From: Trinickia dinghuensis
GTDB taxonomy: Bacteria; Pseudomonadota; Gammaproteobacteria; Burkholderiales; Burkholderiaceae
Length of the DNA stretch: 64,000 nt
Direction of reading: 5' to 3'
Assembly: GCF_003367175.1 (NCBI RefSeq)
Contig: NZ_QRGA01000007.1
Coordinates: 93,042-157,041, forward strand
Below, in pieces: positions 19,687 to 27,823 of this stretch (positions are counted from its first letter, which is position 1; each line of letters begins with the position of its first letter). The notes beneath the pieces are model-generated. The model made no database searches. It had not been told where the DNA came from and was given only the letters and a program-made list of their open reading frames with translations. The position numbers were made by a program, and so were the translations under genes.

Positions 19687-19704
19687 ATACACACCATGTG
19701 TTGT
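19661..19704. promoter_or_regulatory. Tandem RpiR-type operators at the aminotransferase promoter
   Basis: Site 1 is ACAACATATGTTGT (19661-19674), a perfect 14-bp palindrome. Site 2 is ACACCATGTGTTGT (19691-19704), with 12 of 14 positions matching. Centres are 30 bp apart (about three helical turns), one over the -35/spacer and one over the start point. This is a typical repressor layout, and the neighbouring RpiR protein is the obvious candidate. Confidence 0.65.
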
Positions 19705-19767
19705 TTGTTCGATGCGGCCGCTGCGCTGAGCACGGCCTCCGACTCACCTTGGATTTGGAGGTATCGC

Positions 19768-21096
19768 ATGTCTTATGTATTCCATCGGATGCCGAAGAAG
19801 ACGCTGCCCGTGGCGGTGGCGGGCGACGGCATCGAGATCGTCGATTCCGCCGGCAAGCGCTACATCGACGCGAGCGGCGGCGCTGCCGTGTCGTGTCTCG
19901 GCCACAGCCATCGGCGCGTCGTCGACGCGATCGAGCAGCAGGCGCGCCAGCTTGCCTACGCGCATACGTCGTTCTTCACGACCGAGGCGGCCGAGGCGCT
20001 GGCCGAGCGGCTCGTCGTGACGGCACCGGCCGGCATCGGCCACGCGTATTTCGTTTCGGGTGGGTCGGAGGCCATCGAGGCCGCGCTCAAGCTCGCACGT
20101 CAGTACTTCGTCGAGATCGGGCAGCCCGCGCGCAAGCATTTCATCGCGCGCCGCCAGAGCTATCACGGCAATACGCTCGGCGCGCTTGCGATCGGCGGCA
20201 ATGCTTGGCGGCGCGAACCGTTCCTGCCGCTGCTCATCGAAGCGCATCACGTCAGCCCCTGCTACGCCTACCGGGATCAACTGCCCAGTGAAACGGAAGA
20301 GGCATACGCGCAGCGGCTCGCCGACGAACTCGAACACAAGATCCTCGGCCTCGGCCCGGACACGGTGGCGGCCTTTGTTGCGGAAACGGTGGTCGGCGCG
20401 ACGGCGGGCGCCGTGCCGCCGGTGCGTGGCTACTTCCGCAAGATCCGCGAGGTCTGCGACAAGTACGGCGTGCTGTTGATTCTCGACGAAGTCATGTGCG
20501 GCATGGGGCGCACGGGCCACCTTTATGCGTGCGAGGAGGAGGGCGTCTCGCCCGATCTGCTGACCATCGCCAAGGGCCTCGGCGCCGGCTATCAGCCGAT
20601 CGGCGCCACGCTCGTGAGCGATCGGATCTACGAGGCGATCGTGGGCGGGTCGGGCTTTTTTCAGCACGGCCATACCTATATCGGCCATGCGACGGCGTGC
20701 GCCGCCGCGCTCGCGGTGCAGCGCGTGATCGAAGAAGATGACCTGCTCGACAACGTGAAGGCGCGCGGCGAGCAACTGCGCGCCACGCTGCGCGAACGGC
20801 TCGGCGATCATCCGCACGTCGGCGACATCCGCGGGCGCGGACTCTTCGTCGGCGTCGAACTCGTACTCGATCGCGCTAGCAAGGTGCCGTTCGATCCGCG
20901 ACGCAAACTGAACGCGGGCATCAAGCAGGAAGCGATGGCGCGCGGGCTCATGGTCTATCCGATGGGCGGTACGATCGACGGCAGACAAGGCGACCACGTT
21001 CTGCTCGCGCCGCCGTTCATCTGCACTCCTAACGACGTCGATTGCATCGCCGAGCGGTTGTGCGATGCGGTGGATGCCGCACTTGCCGGCACCTGA
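19768..21096 (+). CDS. Class III (omega) aminotransferase, PLP-dependent
   Basis: 442 aa. The ATG at 19768 follows TTGGAGGT; a longer upstream frame would cross the promoter. The class III aminotransferase fold is shown by DASGGAAVSCLGHSHRRVVDA at the N-terminus, SGGSEAIEAALKLARQY, LLILDEVMCGMGRTG, and the PLP-Schiff-base Lys269 in IAKGLGAGYQPIG. This branch transfers amino groups from amino acids, amines or beta-alanine-like substrates to pyruvate or 2-oxoglutarate. The substrate is not predictable. Control by an RpiR (SIS) regulator hints at amino-sugar or acidic amino acid metabolism. Confidence 0.9.
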   Translation: MSYVFHRMPKKTLPVAVAGDGIEIVDSAGKRYIDASGGAAVSCLGHSHRRVVDAIEQQARQLAYAHTSFFTTEAAEALAERLVVTAPAGIGHAYFVSGGSEAIEAALKLARQYFVEIGQPARKHFIARRQSYHGNTLGALAIGGNAWRREPFLPLLIEAHHVSPCYAYRDQLPSETEEAYAQRLADELEHKILGLGPDTVAAFVAETVVGATAGAVPPVRGYFRKIREVCDKYGVLLILDEVMCGMGRTGHLYACEEEGVSPDLLTIAKGLGAGYQPIGATLVSDRIYEAIVGGSGFFQHGHTYIGHATACAAALAVQRVIEEDDLLDNVKARGEQLRATLRERLGDHPHVGDIRGRGLFVGVELVLDRASKVPFDPRRKLNAGIKQEAMARGLMVYPMGGTIDGRQGDHVLLAPPFICTPNDVDCIAERLCDAVDAALAGT

Positions 21097-21162
21097 GCAT
21101 CGACGCAAGCGGGCAGGTGAGCGATACTGCCGGGGTACCGCGCAAAGAAGGACGGAAGTGAA

Positions 21163-21735
21163 ATGACGATGAAAGGACCCACCGGCGCACGCCTGCCCGA
21201 ATTCGATCGGGCGGCAGCCAGCCCCGAGCAACTGGCCGTGCTGGATGAAATCTTGACGGGGCCGCGCGGCAATCTGGCCGGTCCCTTCCTCGCTTGGATC
21301 GCGAGTCCCGAACTCGCGCAGCACGCGCAGCAGCTCGGCGCGTTCTGCCGGTATCGGACGGGCTTGCCGCTGCGGCTGTCCGAACTGGCGATTCTGGTGA
21401 CCGCGGCGCAATGGCGTGCGCAGGCGGAGTGGCAGATTCACTATCCGATCGCGATCGAGGCGGGGGTGACCGAGTCGGCGGCCGAGGCGCTGCTCCGGGG
21501 GCGGCGCCCCGATTTCGCCGATGCGGACGAGGCACTGATCTACAATTTCGCGATCGAACTGTACGACGCGAAGCGCGTCTCCGATATGACGTTCGCCAAG
21601 GCCGTGCAGCGTTTCGGTCATGCAACGACCGTCAATCTCGTCGGCCTGCTCGGCTACTACGCGCTGGTTTCCATGACATTGAATGTCTTTGCCATGCGCG
21701 AAGACGACGATGCGCCGTTGCCTTTCATGGAGTGA
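21163..21735 (+). CDS. Carboxymuconolactone decarboxylase (CMD/AhpD-like) family protein
   Basis: 190 aa, mostly helical. It contains LRLSELAILVTAAQWRAQAEW and QIHYPIAIEAGV, characteristic of the CMD superfamily. The AhpD redox CxxC is absent (the only Cys is in AFCRYRTG), so peroxidase-type activity is unlikely. It lies 66 bp downstream of the aminotransferase and may share its transcript. ATG 21163 follows GGAAGTGAA. The function is unknown beyond the family. Confidence 0.8.
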   Translation: MTMKGPTGARLPEFDRAAASPEQLAVLDEILTGPRGNLAGPFLAWIASPELAQHAQQLGAFCRYRTGLPLRLSELAILVTAAQWRAQAEWQIHYPIAIEAGVTESAAEALLRGRRPDFADADEALIYNFAIELYDAKRVSDMTFAKAVQRFGHATTVNLVGLLGYYALVSMTLNVFAMREDDDAPLPFME

Positions 21736-21822
21736 ATAAGCTGCGCGTGTTGGGACACCAAAAATCTTGAAAGATCTCAACGTGAAGCAAAGCCGAGAGA
21801 CCCGTGCGATGACCTATCAGCG

Positions 21823-23634
21823 ATGATCGATTCGAATGCGCGCTTATCGGAGATCCACCGGCATGTGCAGGCCGGAGAGCTGATCGAGGCATCGGCGCTC
21901 GTCTCCGACTGGCTGGCGCATGCGCCCGACGACGTCGACGCGGTCACCGCACAAGCGCAATTGTTGCGGCTGTGCGGGCGCTACGCGGATGCGCGTGTTT
22001 GGCTCGATCGCGCGTTCATCATCGATCCCGCCCACGCCCTCGCCTTTGTTGAGGCCGCGCGTCTAGCCGCGCAAACCGGCGCGCCGGAGCACGCGCTCAT
22101 GGGCTTCGAGCGCGCGCATCGCGCGCTGCCCGATGCGACCGATTGGCTCGAAGAGTGGGCATTGCTTGCTCATTCGATGCGGCGCTCGGAGGTCGGCACG
22201 GCCGTTGCCGCGCGCTGGTGCGAGCTGGCGCCCGGCTCCGCGGTGGCCTGGTTCACGCTGGGCCTGCTAGCGCAGCAGGCCGGCTCCCTCGATGCAGCGC
22301 TGCGGGCATACGAGCGTGCCATGTCGCTCGATGCCGATCTGGCGATGCTCCGCAACAATCTGGCGGCCCTGCATTACAGCCGAGACCAACACGATGCGGC
22401 GTTGCGATTGACCCGGGAGGCGATTCGCGCGGAGCCGAATCATCATCTTGCGTGGACGAATCAGGCCAATGTCCTGCTCAAACTGTTCGAGCCGGAAAAA
22501 GCGTTGATCGCCGCGCGGCGTGCGGCGGCGCTGGCGCCCAATTTTGGTTTGGCGCAACTGGCATTGTGCAACGCGGCCCGCGAATCGCAGCAGTGGGGCG
22601 AAGCGTTCGACGCCGTCGTGCAAGCGGCGAAAGTGTCGAACGACGACCCGAAGATTCAGTTCTCGGCGGCGATGCTGCAATTGATGCACGGCGATTTCCA
22701 GAACGGCTGGATCAATTTCGAAGCGCGCTGGAACGGTTCGACGGAACTGGAAGGCGTAGAGGGCTTCTATCCCGAGCGTCGTTGGCGCGGCGAAGCGCTA
22801 GCGGGAAAGACGCTGCTCGTCTGGGCCGAGCAAGGGTATGGCGACGCCATCCAATTCATTCGCTTCTTGCCGTCGATCGTTGCCCGAGCGCGCGATGAAG
22901 GAGGCAAGGCTATCTGCTGCTGCTTTCCCCCGCTTTACGAACTCTTCAAGCGAAGCTTGGCCGCATATGACGTCGAAGTGTTGCCCAGCGATTTGCCGCA
23001 ACTGCCGTCGTTCGACTATCAAATTCCGCTCGCCAGCTTACCGCTCATGCTCGGTGTCACGCTCGAGTCGCTTTCCGCTCCGCCGTCGTACTTGATCGCC
23101 GATTCGGCTCGCGCCGCACGCCGGCGCGATGAAATGCGCGGCGGCGCCAAGTTCCAGGCGGGCCTCGTCTGGACCGGCAGCCGGACTCATCAGCGCAACC
23201 CGGTCCGCGCGATCGATCCCGAACGGTATGCCGAAGCGTTCTCCGGGCTATCCGGCATCGATTGGCATAGCTTGCAGATGGGGGCGCAGGAGGACGTCGC
23301 GCGAATGGTGCGGGCGGGCTTGCCCGTCAACGATCGAACGCGCGAATTGACGAGCTTCGACGATACGGCCGCACTCATCCGCAGTCTCGATGTGGTCGTG
23401 ACGGTTTGTACCTCGGTTGCGCATTTGGCCGCGGCTTTGGGACGTCCGACTTGGCTGCTGCTCGACGTCAATCCGCATTGGGTGTGGATGACCGAGCGGC
23501 GAGACAGCCCGTGGTATCCAACGGTGAAGCTCTATCGCCAGCGCGGTTACCGGGACTGGACGGTACCGCTGATCGAGATGCGCGCCGATTTGGAGCAGGC
23601 GGCGAGCCGAGCCGCGACCGGGCGCGCGCTCTAA
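21823..23634 (+). CDS. TPR protein with glycosyltransferase-like C-terminal domain
   Basis: 603 aa. Residues about 1-270 are tandem tetratricopeptide repeats (for example AWFTLGLLAQQAGSLDAALRAYERAM and LAWTNQANVLLKLFEPEKAL). The C-terminal ~300 residues carry GKTLLVWAEQGYGDAIQFIRFLP, LVWTGSRTHQRNP, LDVVVTVCTSVAHLAAALG and the WLLLDVNPHWVWM segment seen in TPR-linked GT-B transferase relatives. There is no signal peptide, so it is probably cytoplasmic. It may modify proteins or build surface glycans. Acceptor and donor are unknown. It ends only 10 bp from the convergent barrel gene. Confidence 0.78.
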   Translation: MIDSNARLSEIHRHVQAGELIEASALVSDWLAHAPDDVDAVTAQAQLLRLCGRYADARVWLDRAFIIDPAHALAFVEAARLAAQTGAPEHALMGFERAHRALPDATDWLEEWALLAHSMRRSEVGTAVAARWCELAPGSAVAWFTLGLLAQQAGSLDAALRAYERAMSLDADLAMLRNNLAALHYSRDQHDAALRLTREAIRAEPNHHLAWTNQANVLLKLFEPEKALIAARRAAALAPNFGLAQLALCNAARESQQWGEAFDAVVQAAKVSNDDPKIQFSAAMLQLMHGDFQNGWINFEARWNGSTELEGVEGFYPERRWRGEALAGKTLLVWAEQGYGDAIQFIRFLPSIVARARDEGGKAICCCFPPLYELFKRSLAAYDVEVLPSDLPQLPSFDYQIPLASLPLMLGVTLESLSAPPSYLIADSARAARRRDEMRGGAKFQAGLVWTGSRTHQRNPVRAIDPERYAEAFSGLSGIDWHSLQMGAQEDVARMVRAGLPVNDRTRELTSFDDTAALIRSLDVVVTVCTSVAHLAAALGRPTWLLLDVNPHWVWMTERRDSPWYPTVKLYRQRGYRDWTVPLIEMRADLEQAASRAATGRAL

Positions 23635-23644
23635 AATCCAAGAC

Positions 23645-24646
23645 CTAAAAGCGATACCCGATTCCGCCCAGATAGATATCGCTGTCCTTGTCGTAACTCG
23701 TCATCACGCGATTCCACGAGGCGCGCACGAACCAGTGCCGCGTGACGTTGTACGCGGCCGACATCGTTAGCAACACGGAGACTTTCCCACCCGTGTCGGT
23801 GCCGCCTTTGACGCGATGGGTATCGATCGCGTAGTACGGTCCCGCGCCGACCCCGAGGCTCAGGCGATCGTCGAAGAAGGCGCGGCGCAGCCAAATCTGC
23901 GCGGCTGCGCCCGAGCGCGTGTTGAGCGCCGTATGGCCCTCGTTGATCCAACTGACGGTGCCGTCCACGTAGGGTCCAAACCCGTGCCGATACTCGAAGC
24001 CGTATGCGGCCGCGCCGGGCGACGTCAGGCTATTGACCTCGGTCCACCCTGCCATCGCCGTGATCTGATCGCCGCTCGATACGTCATCTCCCGCGCCGCG
24101 GGTACCCGGCGACGGTGCCGATCGCTTCGGCGAATCGAATGCATAGCCGATGCCGAATAGGGCGCCGAACGTGTTGTAGCTGTGCGACCCTAAGATCTCA
24201 TTCAGGCGCAACTGATAGAAAAGATGATCGCTGGCGTGCCAGGTCGCAGCCAAGCTGACGATCGGGCTCAAGCCGTGTGCATCGACGTAGCGCCTGCCAT
24301 TGGCGCTTGCTTCGGTATCGAAGTAATAGTCGCCGCCGAAGCCTGCGCCGAGCGTGAGCCTCGGATCCGCGAAAGTCCCGCGCAGCCAATATTGCAAGGC
24401 GAAGCCGTCGCGATGATTGTCCCGCACGTGCCCTTCGTTGATCCACGAATAGCTGAGCGCGTTGTGCGCATCGAGCGGCTGCAAATACGTGAATCCCCAC
24501 GTGTAGGTCGACTCGCCCGGAACGTTTGCGCGCAGCCATCCGCCGAGCGCCGAGATTTCTTGAGCATGGATGCTTTGGCACACGGCAATGCTGCCTGCCA
24601 GCAACACCCATCGTGAGAAGCGCATCGAACGCGCCGGTTTATTCAT
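23645..24646 (-). CDS. Outer-membrane beta-barrel protein made of two homologous halves
   Basis: 333 aa with a signal peptide of about 28 residues (cleavage after SIHA). The mature protein is two copies of the same ~150-residue barrel unit: SYSWINEGHVRDNHRDGFA matches VSWINEGHTALNTRSGAAA, LGAGFGGDYYFDTEA matches LGVGAGPYYAIDTHR, and both halves end with a glycine-aromatic strand (FGIGYAF, LGGIGYRF). The terminal Phe is the usual BAM recognition residue. It is Asp/Tyr/Trp-rich. No specific family could be named. It is probably a surface or lipid-associated barrel. Confidence 0.75.
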   Translation of the reverse strand: MNKPARSMRFSRWVLLAGSIAVCQSIHAQEISALGGWLRANVPGESTYTWGFTYLQPLDAHNALSYSWINEGHVRDNHRDGFALQYWLRGTFADPRLTLGAGFGGDYYFDTEASANGRRYVDAHGLSPIVSLAATWHASDHLFYQLRLNEILGSHSYNTFGALFGIGYAFDSPKRSAPSPGTRGAGDDVSSGDQITAMAGWTEVNSLTSPGAAAYGFEYRHGFGPYVDGTVSWINEGHTALNTRSGAAAQIWLRRAFFDDRLSLGVGAGPYYAIDTHRVKGGTDTGGKVSVLLTMSAAYNVTRHWFVRASWNRVMTSYDKDSDIYLGGIGYRF

Positions 24647-24828
24647 GTTCGTATCTCGAGTGGCGGCAAGACGCGAGGTAGGTCAGCGGCCGCCCGCACA
24701 GGGCGCGCTTACGCCATCGAGATTAACAGCAACAGTGGATACGGTTTGTTAAACGTGTAACGGAGCCACGGGCGGCTCAGGCTTGTGCCGGCGGGGGACT
24801 CGCGCCGGCGCTTATGTCCCCCGCGCAA

Positions 24829-25662
24829 TTACGGAATATTTCCGATCATGCATAGCCCTGTCGCGACGACGGCAATCCCAATGCCTCGATCCGCATGCCA
24901 CCTCGCCGGCGCGAGGCGCTCGACGGTCATCGCCGCCGTCAGCGCAGCCATCGCGGGCAGATTCATGATGCCGATGACGAGAAGGACGGCCATTAAATTG
25001 ACACAGCAACAGCCGCCGTGAAGTGCTAGCCGAAATCCGAGCCGGCAGGCAGCACCCGCACCGAGCGCATGGGTTGGGTCATGAGAAAGCGCGCGGCCGC
25101 AGCAGGCGATGCGGCGCCTCTTCCACGACGTGAATTGCACGACGCCGGCGGTGACGGCCAGGATAGCCGATGAGAGCGGAGCGAGGCGCGCGAGCGAGGC
25201 CGCGTGCGGCAAGTGCGTGGCAAGCGCATTGCCGACGGCGAATACGATCGTGCCGGCGGCCGCCCACCACGACAAGTAGCACGCAGCCGTCAGCAGCGCA
25301 GGCCCCACCGCTGAGATCGGGCGTGCCGTGCACGCGCGTTCCCAAAGCCGGCGAAGTTCAGGCGCCGACGACGGCAGCATCATCGCCGCCATCATCAGCA
25401 TCCACATGCGGACGAACGAGGCCGCGGCGCCGAGCCACGTTTGACCGCAAACCGGCATCCAGATCGTCGATATCGACCAACCGCCGGGCATCGGCGTCTC
25501 GCCCATCGCGGACATCGATCGGCAAGACCAGACGGTCGCAGCCGCACTCGCTACGAAGGCGAGTCCGAAGAGGCAGGCGAAAGAGGCGCGAGCAGCCGGT
25601 GAGACAGGCGACGCCCGCAAGCGCTTCGGCTCCATGCCGATTCCGCAGCAGTGTGTGTTCAT
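24829..25662 (-). CDS. DUF2182 predicted metal-binding integral membrane protein
   Basis: 277 aa with about 7 membrane segments. DUF2182 signatures are MWMLMMAAMMLPSSAPELRR and, near the C-terminus, HGGCCCVNLMAVLLVIGIMNL. The N-terminus adds NTHCCGIGM. Clustered Cys, His and Met residues in membrane segments suggest metal handling, but the family has no established biochemical role. It is divergently arranged with a TPR/winged-helix regulator 163 bp away. Confidence 0.85.
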   Translation of the reverse strand: MNTHCCGIGMEPKRLRASPVSPAARASFACLFGLAFVASAAATVWSCRSMSAMGETPMPGGWSISTIWMPVCGQTWLGAAASFVRMWMLMMAAMMLPSSAPELRRLWERACTARPISAVGPALLTAACYLSWWAAAGTIVFAVGNALATHLPHAASLARLAPLSSAILAVTAGVVQFTSWKRRRIACCGRALSHDPTHALGAGAACRLGFRLALHGGCCCVNLMAVLLVIGIMNLPAMAALTAAMTVERLAPARWHADRGIGIAVVATGLCMIGNIP

Positions 25663-25787
25663 CGTATCCTCCGTCGAGCGGGTTGGACTTACGCCGCGCC
25701 GCCGGTGCGTGCCGCCCGCGCATCCCCATGTCGTGACATGTCAGTGCTAGATTAGTGACCGGCATCCATCCGGGGGGAGTGACAAGT

Positions 25788-25823
25788 GTGTCGGGATTCG
25801 TGTCGGGATTCGTGTCGGGATTC
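25788..25823. repeat. Three perfect copies of a 12-bp repeat before a start codon
   Basis: Unit GTGTCGGGATTC, three copies end to end, finishing two bases before the ATG at 25826. It occupies the place where a ribosome-binding site would sit, so copy number could alter translation of the downstream regulator. Confidence 0.9.
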
Positions 25824-25825
25824 GC

Positions 25826-27046
25826 ATGGACTCGCTGATTGCCGTCGCGGCGCGCGCGCTCGCGGCCGGTGACGCGCTCGGCGCGCTGAACTGCGTCGCG
25901 TTGCGCGACGACGCGCACGCGCTCGCGCTGCGCGGCATCGCCATGGCCCAGCTCGGCGATCTGCCCCGAGCGAGGACGCTATTGCGCAGCGCGGCACGTG
26001 CGTTCGGGCCGAAGCAGCCGCTGGCGCGCGCCCGATGCGTCGTGGCCGAAGCGGAAGTCGCGCTGGCGTCCCGCGATCTGCGCGCTGCCGATCCGTCGTT
26101 CGAGGCGGCCTGGGCTACGCTCGAAGCCTGCGGCGATCGGCTCAATGCCGTCCACGCACGGTGTCTCGAGGCCAGGCGTCTTTTGCTGATGGGGCGCCCC
26201 GACGACGCGGAGCGCGCGCTCGGGAAGGATCCGTCCGGTCCTCTGCCCGCGGCGCTGCGCGCTTCCCGAGCGTTGCTCGCCGCAGGCATCGCGCTGCGCC
26301 GGCTGCAAGCGACCACGGCGCGCGATGCGCTTGCCATAGCTGCGCAAGCCGCGCGCGAGTCGGGCATCGCCTCGTTGACGGCCGAGGTCGAGCATGCGGC
26401 GCTTGCCCTGGCGGCGCCGGCTGCGCGCCTGATCGAGCGCGGCCGGTCGCGAAACGTCACGCTGGAACAGGTGCAGGCTTTGTCGTCGGCGAAGCGGCTC
26501 ATCGTCGACGCCTGCCGCTATGTGGTTCGCGAATCGAATGTCACGATTTCGCTCGCTTCGCGACCGGTTCTGTTCGCGCTAGTTTGCATGCTGGCCGAGG
26601 CGTGGCCCGAGGATGTGCCGAGGCAGACACTCATCGCCAAGGCGTTCCGGGCCAAGCTCATCGACGAAACGCATCGCGCCCGCCTGCGCGTCGAGATCGG
26701 CCGGCTGCGCGCGTTGATGAAACCGATCGCCGATGTGACGGCGACGAAGGGCGGTTTTGCACTGATGCCGGCGAGTGCCCACGAGGTCGCCGTCTTGGGG
26801 CGCCTGTTCGACGAGAAACATGCGGCCGTGCTCGCGCTGCTTGCCGACGGCGAGTCATGGTCGAGTTCCGCGCTGGCCGTCGCTTCAGGCGCCAGCCAGC
26901 GCTCGGTGCAGCGCGCTCTTGACGCACTTGCCTCCGAGGACAAGGTTCAAGCGGTAGGCGATGGGCGGGCGCGGCGCTGGATGACGCCGCCCGTCGTCGG
27001 ATTCGCGACAACGTTGTTACTCCCCACGCCGTGGTCGACCGAATAG
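25826..27046 (+). CDS. Putative transcriptional regulator with TPR-like N-terminus and winged-helix C-terminus
   Basis: 406 aa. The first ~200 residues are Ala-rich paired helices with TPR-like periodicity. From about 225 a SARP/OmpR-like winged segment follows (LASRPVLFALVCMLAEAWPEDVPRQTLIAKAF, then HRARLRVEIGRLRALM). A second helix-turn-helix occurs near 350-385 (SSALAVASGASQRSVQRAL). There is no membrane segment. The arrangement suggests a DNA-binding regulator with a protein- or ligand-sensing front half. It is coupled to the propeller gene downstream and faces DUF2182. Confidence 0.7.
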   Translation: MDSLIAVAARALAAGDALGALNCVALRDDAHALALRGIAMAQLGDLPRARTLLRSAARAFGPKQPLARARCVVAEAEVALASRDLRAADPSFEAAWATLEACGDRLNAVHARCLEARRLLLMGRPDDAERALGKDPSGPLPAALRASRALLAAGIALRRLQATTARDALAIAAQAARESGIASLTAEVEHAALALAAPAARLIERGRSRNVTLEQVQALSSAKRLIVDACRYVVRESNVTISLASRPVLFALVCMLAEAWPEDVPRQTLIAKAFRAKLIDETHRARLRVEIGRLRALMKPIADVTATKGGFALMPASAHEVAVLGRLFDEKHAAVLALLADGESWSSSALAVASGASQRSVQRALDALASEDKVQAVGDGRARRWMTPPVVGFATTLLLPTPWSTE

Positions 27047-27056
27047 GATGGCAGCC

Positions 27057-27743
27057 ATGAATCGATCGAATGCCGAAATTGTCCGCGAATATGGCCCCTT
27101 GTCGGGGATCAACTCCGTTGCAGGCGTCACCTATGACGGTACGCGAGTTTGGTTCGCCGCCGGCGACAAGCTGTGCGCGCTCGACCCGGAAAGCGGGCAG
27201 ACCGTGCAGACCATGGCCGTGCCCGCCGATGCCGGCACCGCCTTCGACGGCAAGCATTTCTTTCAAATCGCCGGCGACATCATTCGCAAGATCGACGCCG
27301 CGACCGGACAGGTGCTCGCCACGATCCCCACGCCGCCCAGCAGCGGCTGTTCGGGGCTCGCATGGGCCGAGGGCTCGCTTTGGATCGGCTGCTACCGCGA
27401 ACGCAAGATCCATCAACTCGATCCCGTCACGGGCAAGGTGCTTCGCACGATCGAATCGAATCGTTTCGTCACCGGCGTAACTTGGGTGGACGGCGAACTG
27501 TGGCACGGCACATGGGAAGACGAGCGCAGCGAGATTCGACACGTCGATGCGGGTTCGGGAGAGGTGGTCGAGGCGCTGGAGATGCCCGCGAGCGTCATCG
27601 TGTCGGGGCTCGAATCGGACGGCGGCGACCGGTTCTTCTGCGGTGGTGGGAACAGCGCGAAGGTGAGGGTGGTGCGGCGCCCGGCGCGCAAGGCGGCATC
27701 CGTCGCCGGCAAGGAGGTTGCCGCCGACGCGCCGCGCGAATGA
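27057..27743 (+). CDS. Beta-propeller (YVTN/SMP-30-like) protein
   Basis: 228 aa. Repeated blades contain GVTYDGTRVWFAAGD, LCALDPESGQTVQT, RKIDAATGQVLATI and HQLDPVTGKVLRTIES, each a WD-like strand set with a conserved LDP.TG.V turn as in quinoprotein or glutamine-cyclotransferase-like propellers. It is shorter than a full propeller of five or six blades and has no signal peptide. ATG 27057 sits 8 bases after AGGA at the stop of the preceding gene; ATG 27048 is also possible. Close coupling suggests it works with the regulator. Confidence 0.72.
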   Translation: MNRSNAEIVREYGPLSGINSVAGVTYDGTRVWFAAGDKLCALDPESGQTVQTMAVPADAGTAFDGKHFFQIAGDIIRKIDAATGQVLATIPTPPSSGCSGLAWAEGSLWIGCYRERKIHQLDPVTGKVLRTIESNRFVTGVTWVDGELWHGTWEDERSEIRHVDAGSGEVVEALEMPASVIVSGLESDGGDRFFCGGGNSAKVRVVRRPARKAASVAGKEVAADAPRE

Positions 27744-27754
27744 TGGATGATGGA

Positions 27755-27816
27755 CCCGCGGTGTGCCGGTGGTGCGAATCGTGAGCACACCGCGGGGATG
27801 GATCGGGCTCCCGATC
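27755..27816. terminator. Double hairpin between convergent genes
   Basis: The first stem is CCCGCGGTGTGC (27755-27766) with GCACACCGCGGG (27785-27796), 12 perfect base pairs. The second is GATCGG-GCTC-CCGATC (27801-27816). It lies in the 80-bp gap between converging genes, so it probably ends transcription from both sides, although no strong T-run follows. Confidence 0.5.
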
Positions 27817-27823
27817 GATTCGA

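Noticed and set aside
19744-21780. 678-codon frame antisense to the aminotransferase and CMD genes
   Set aside because: Shadow frame with no motif; the plus strand genes have complete signatures and ribosome-binding sites.
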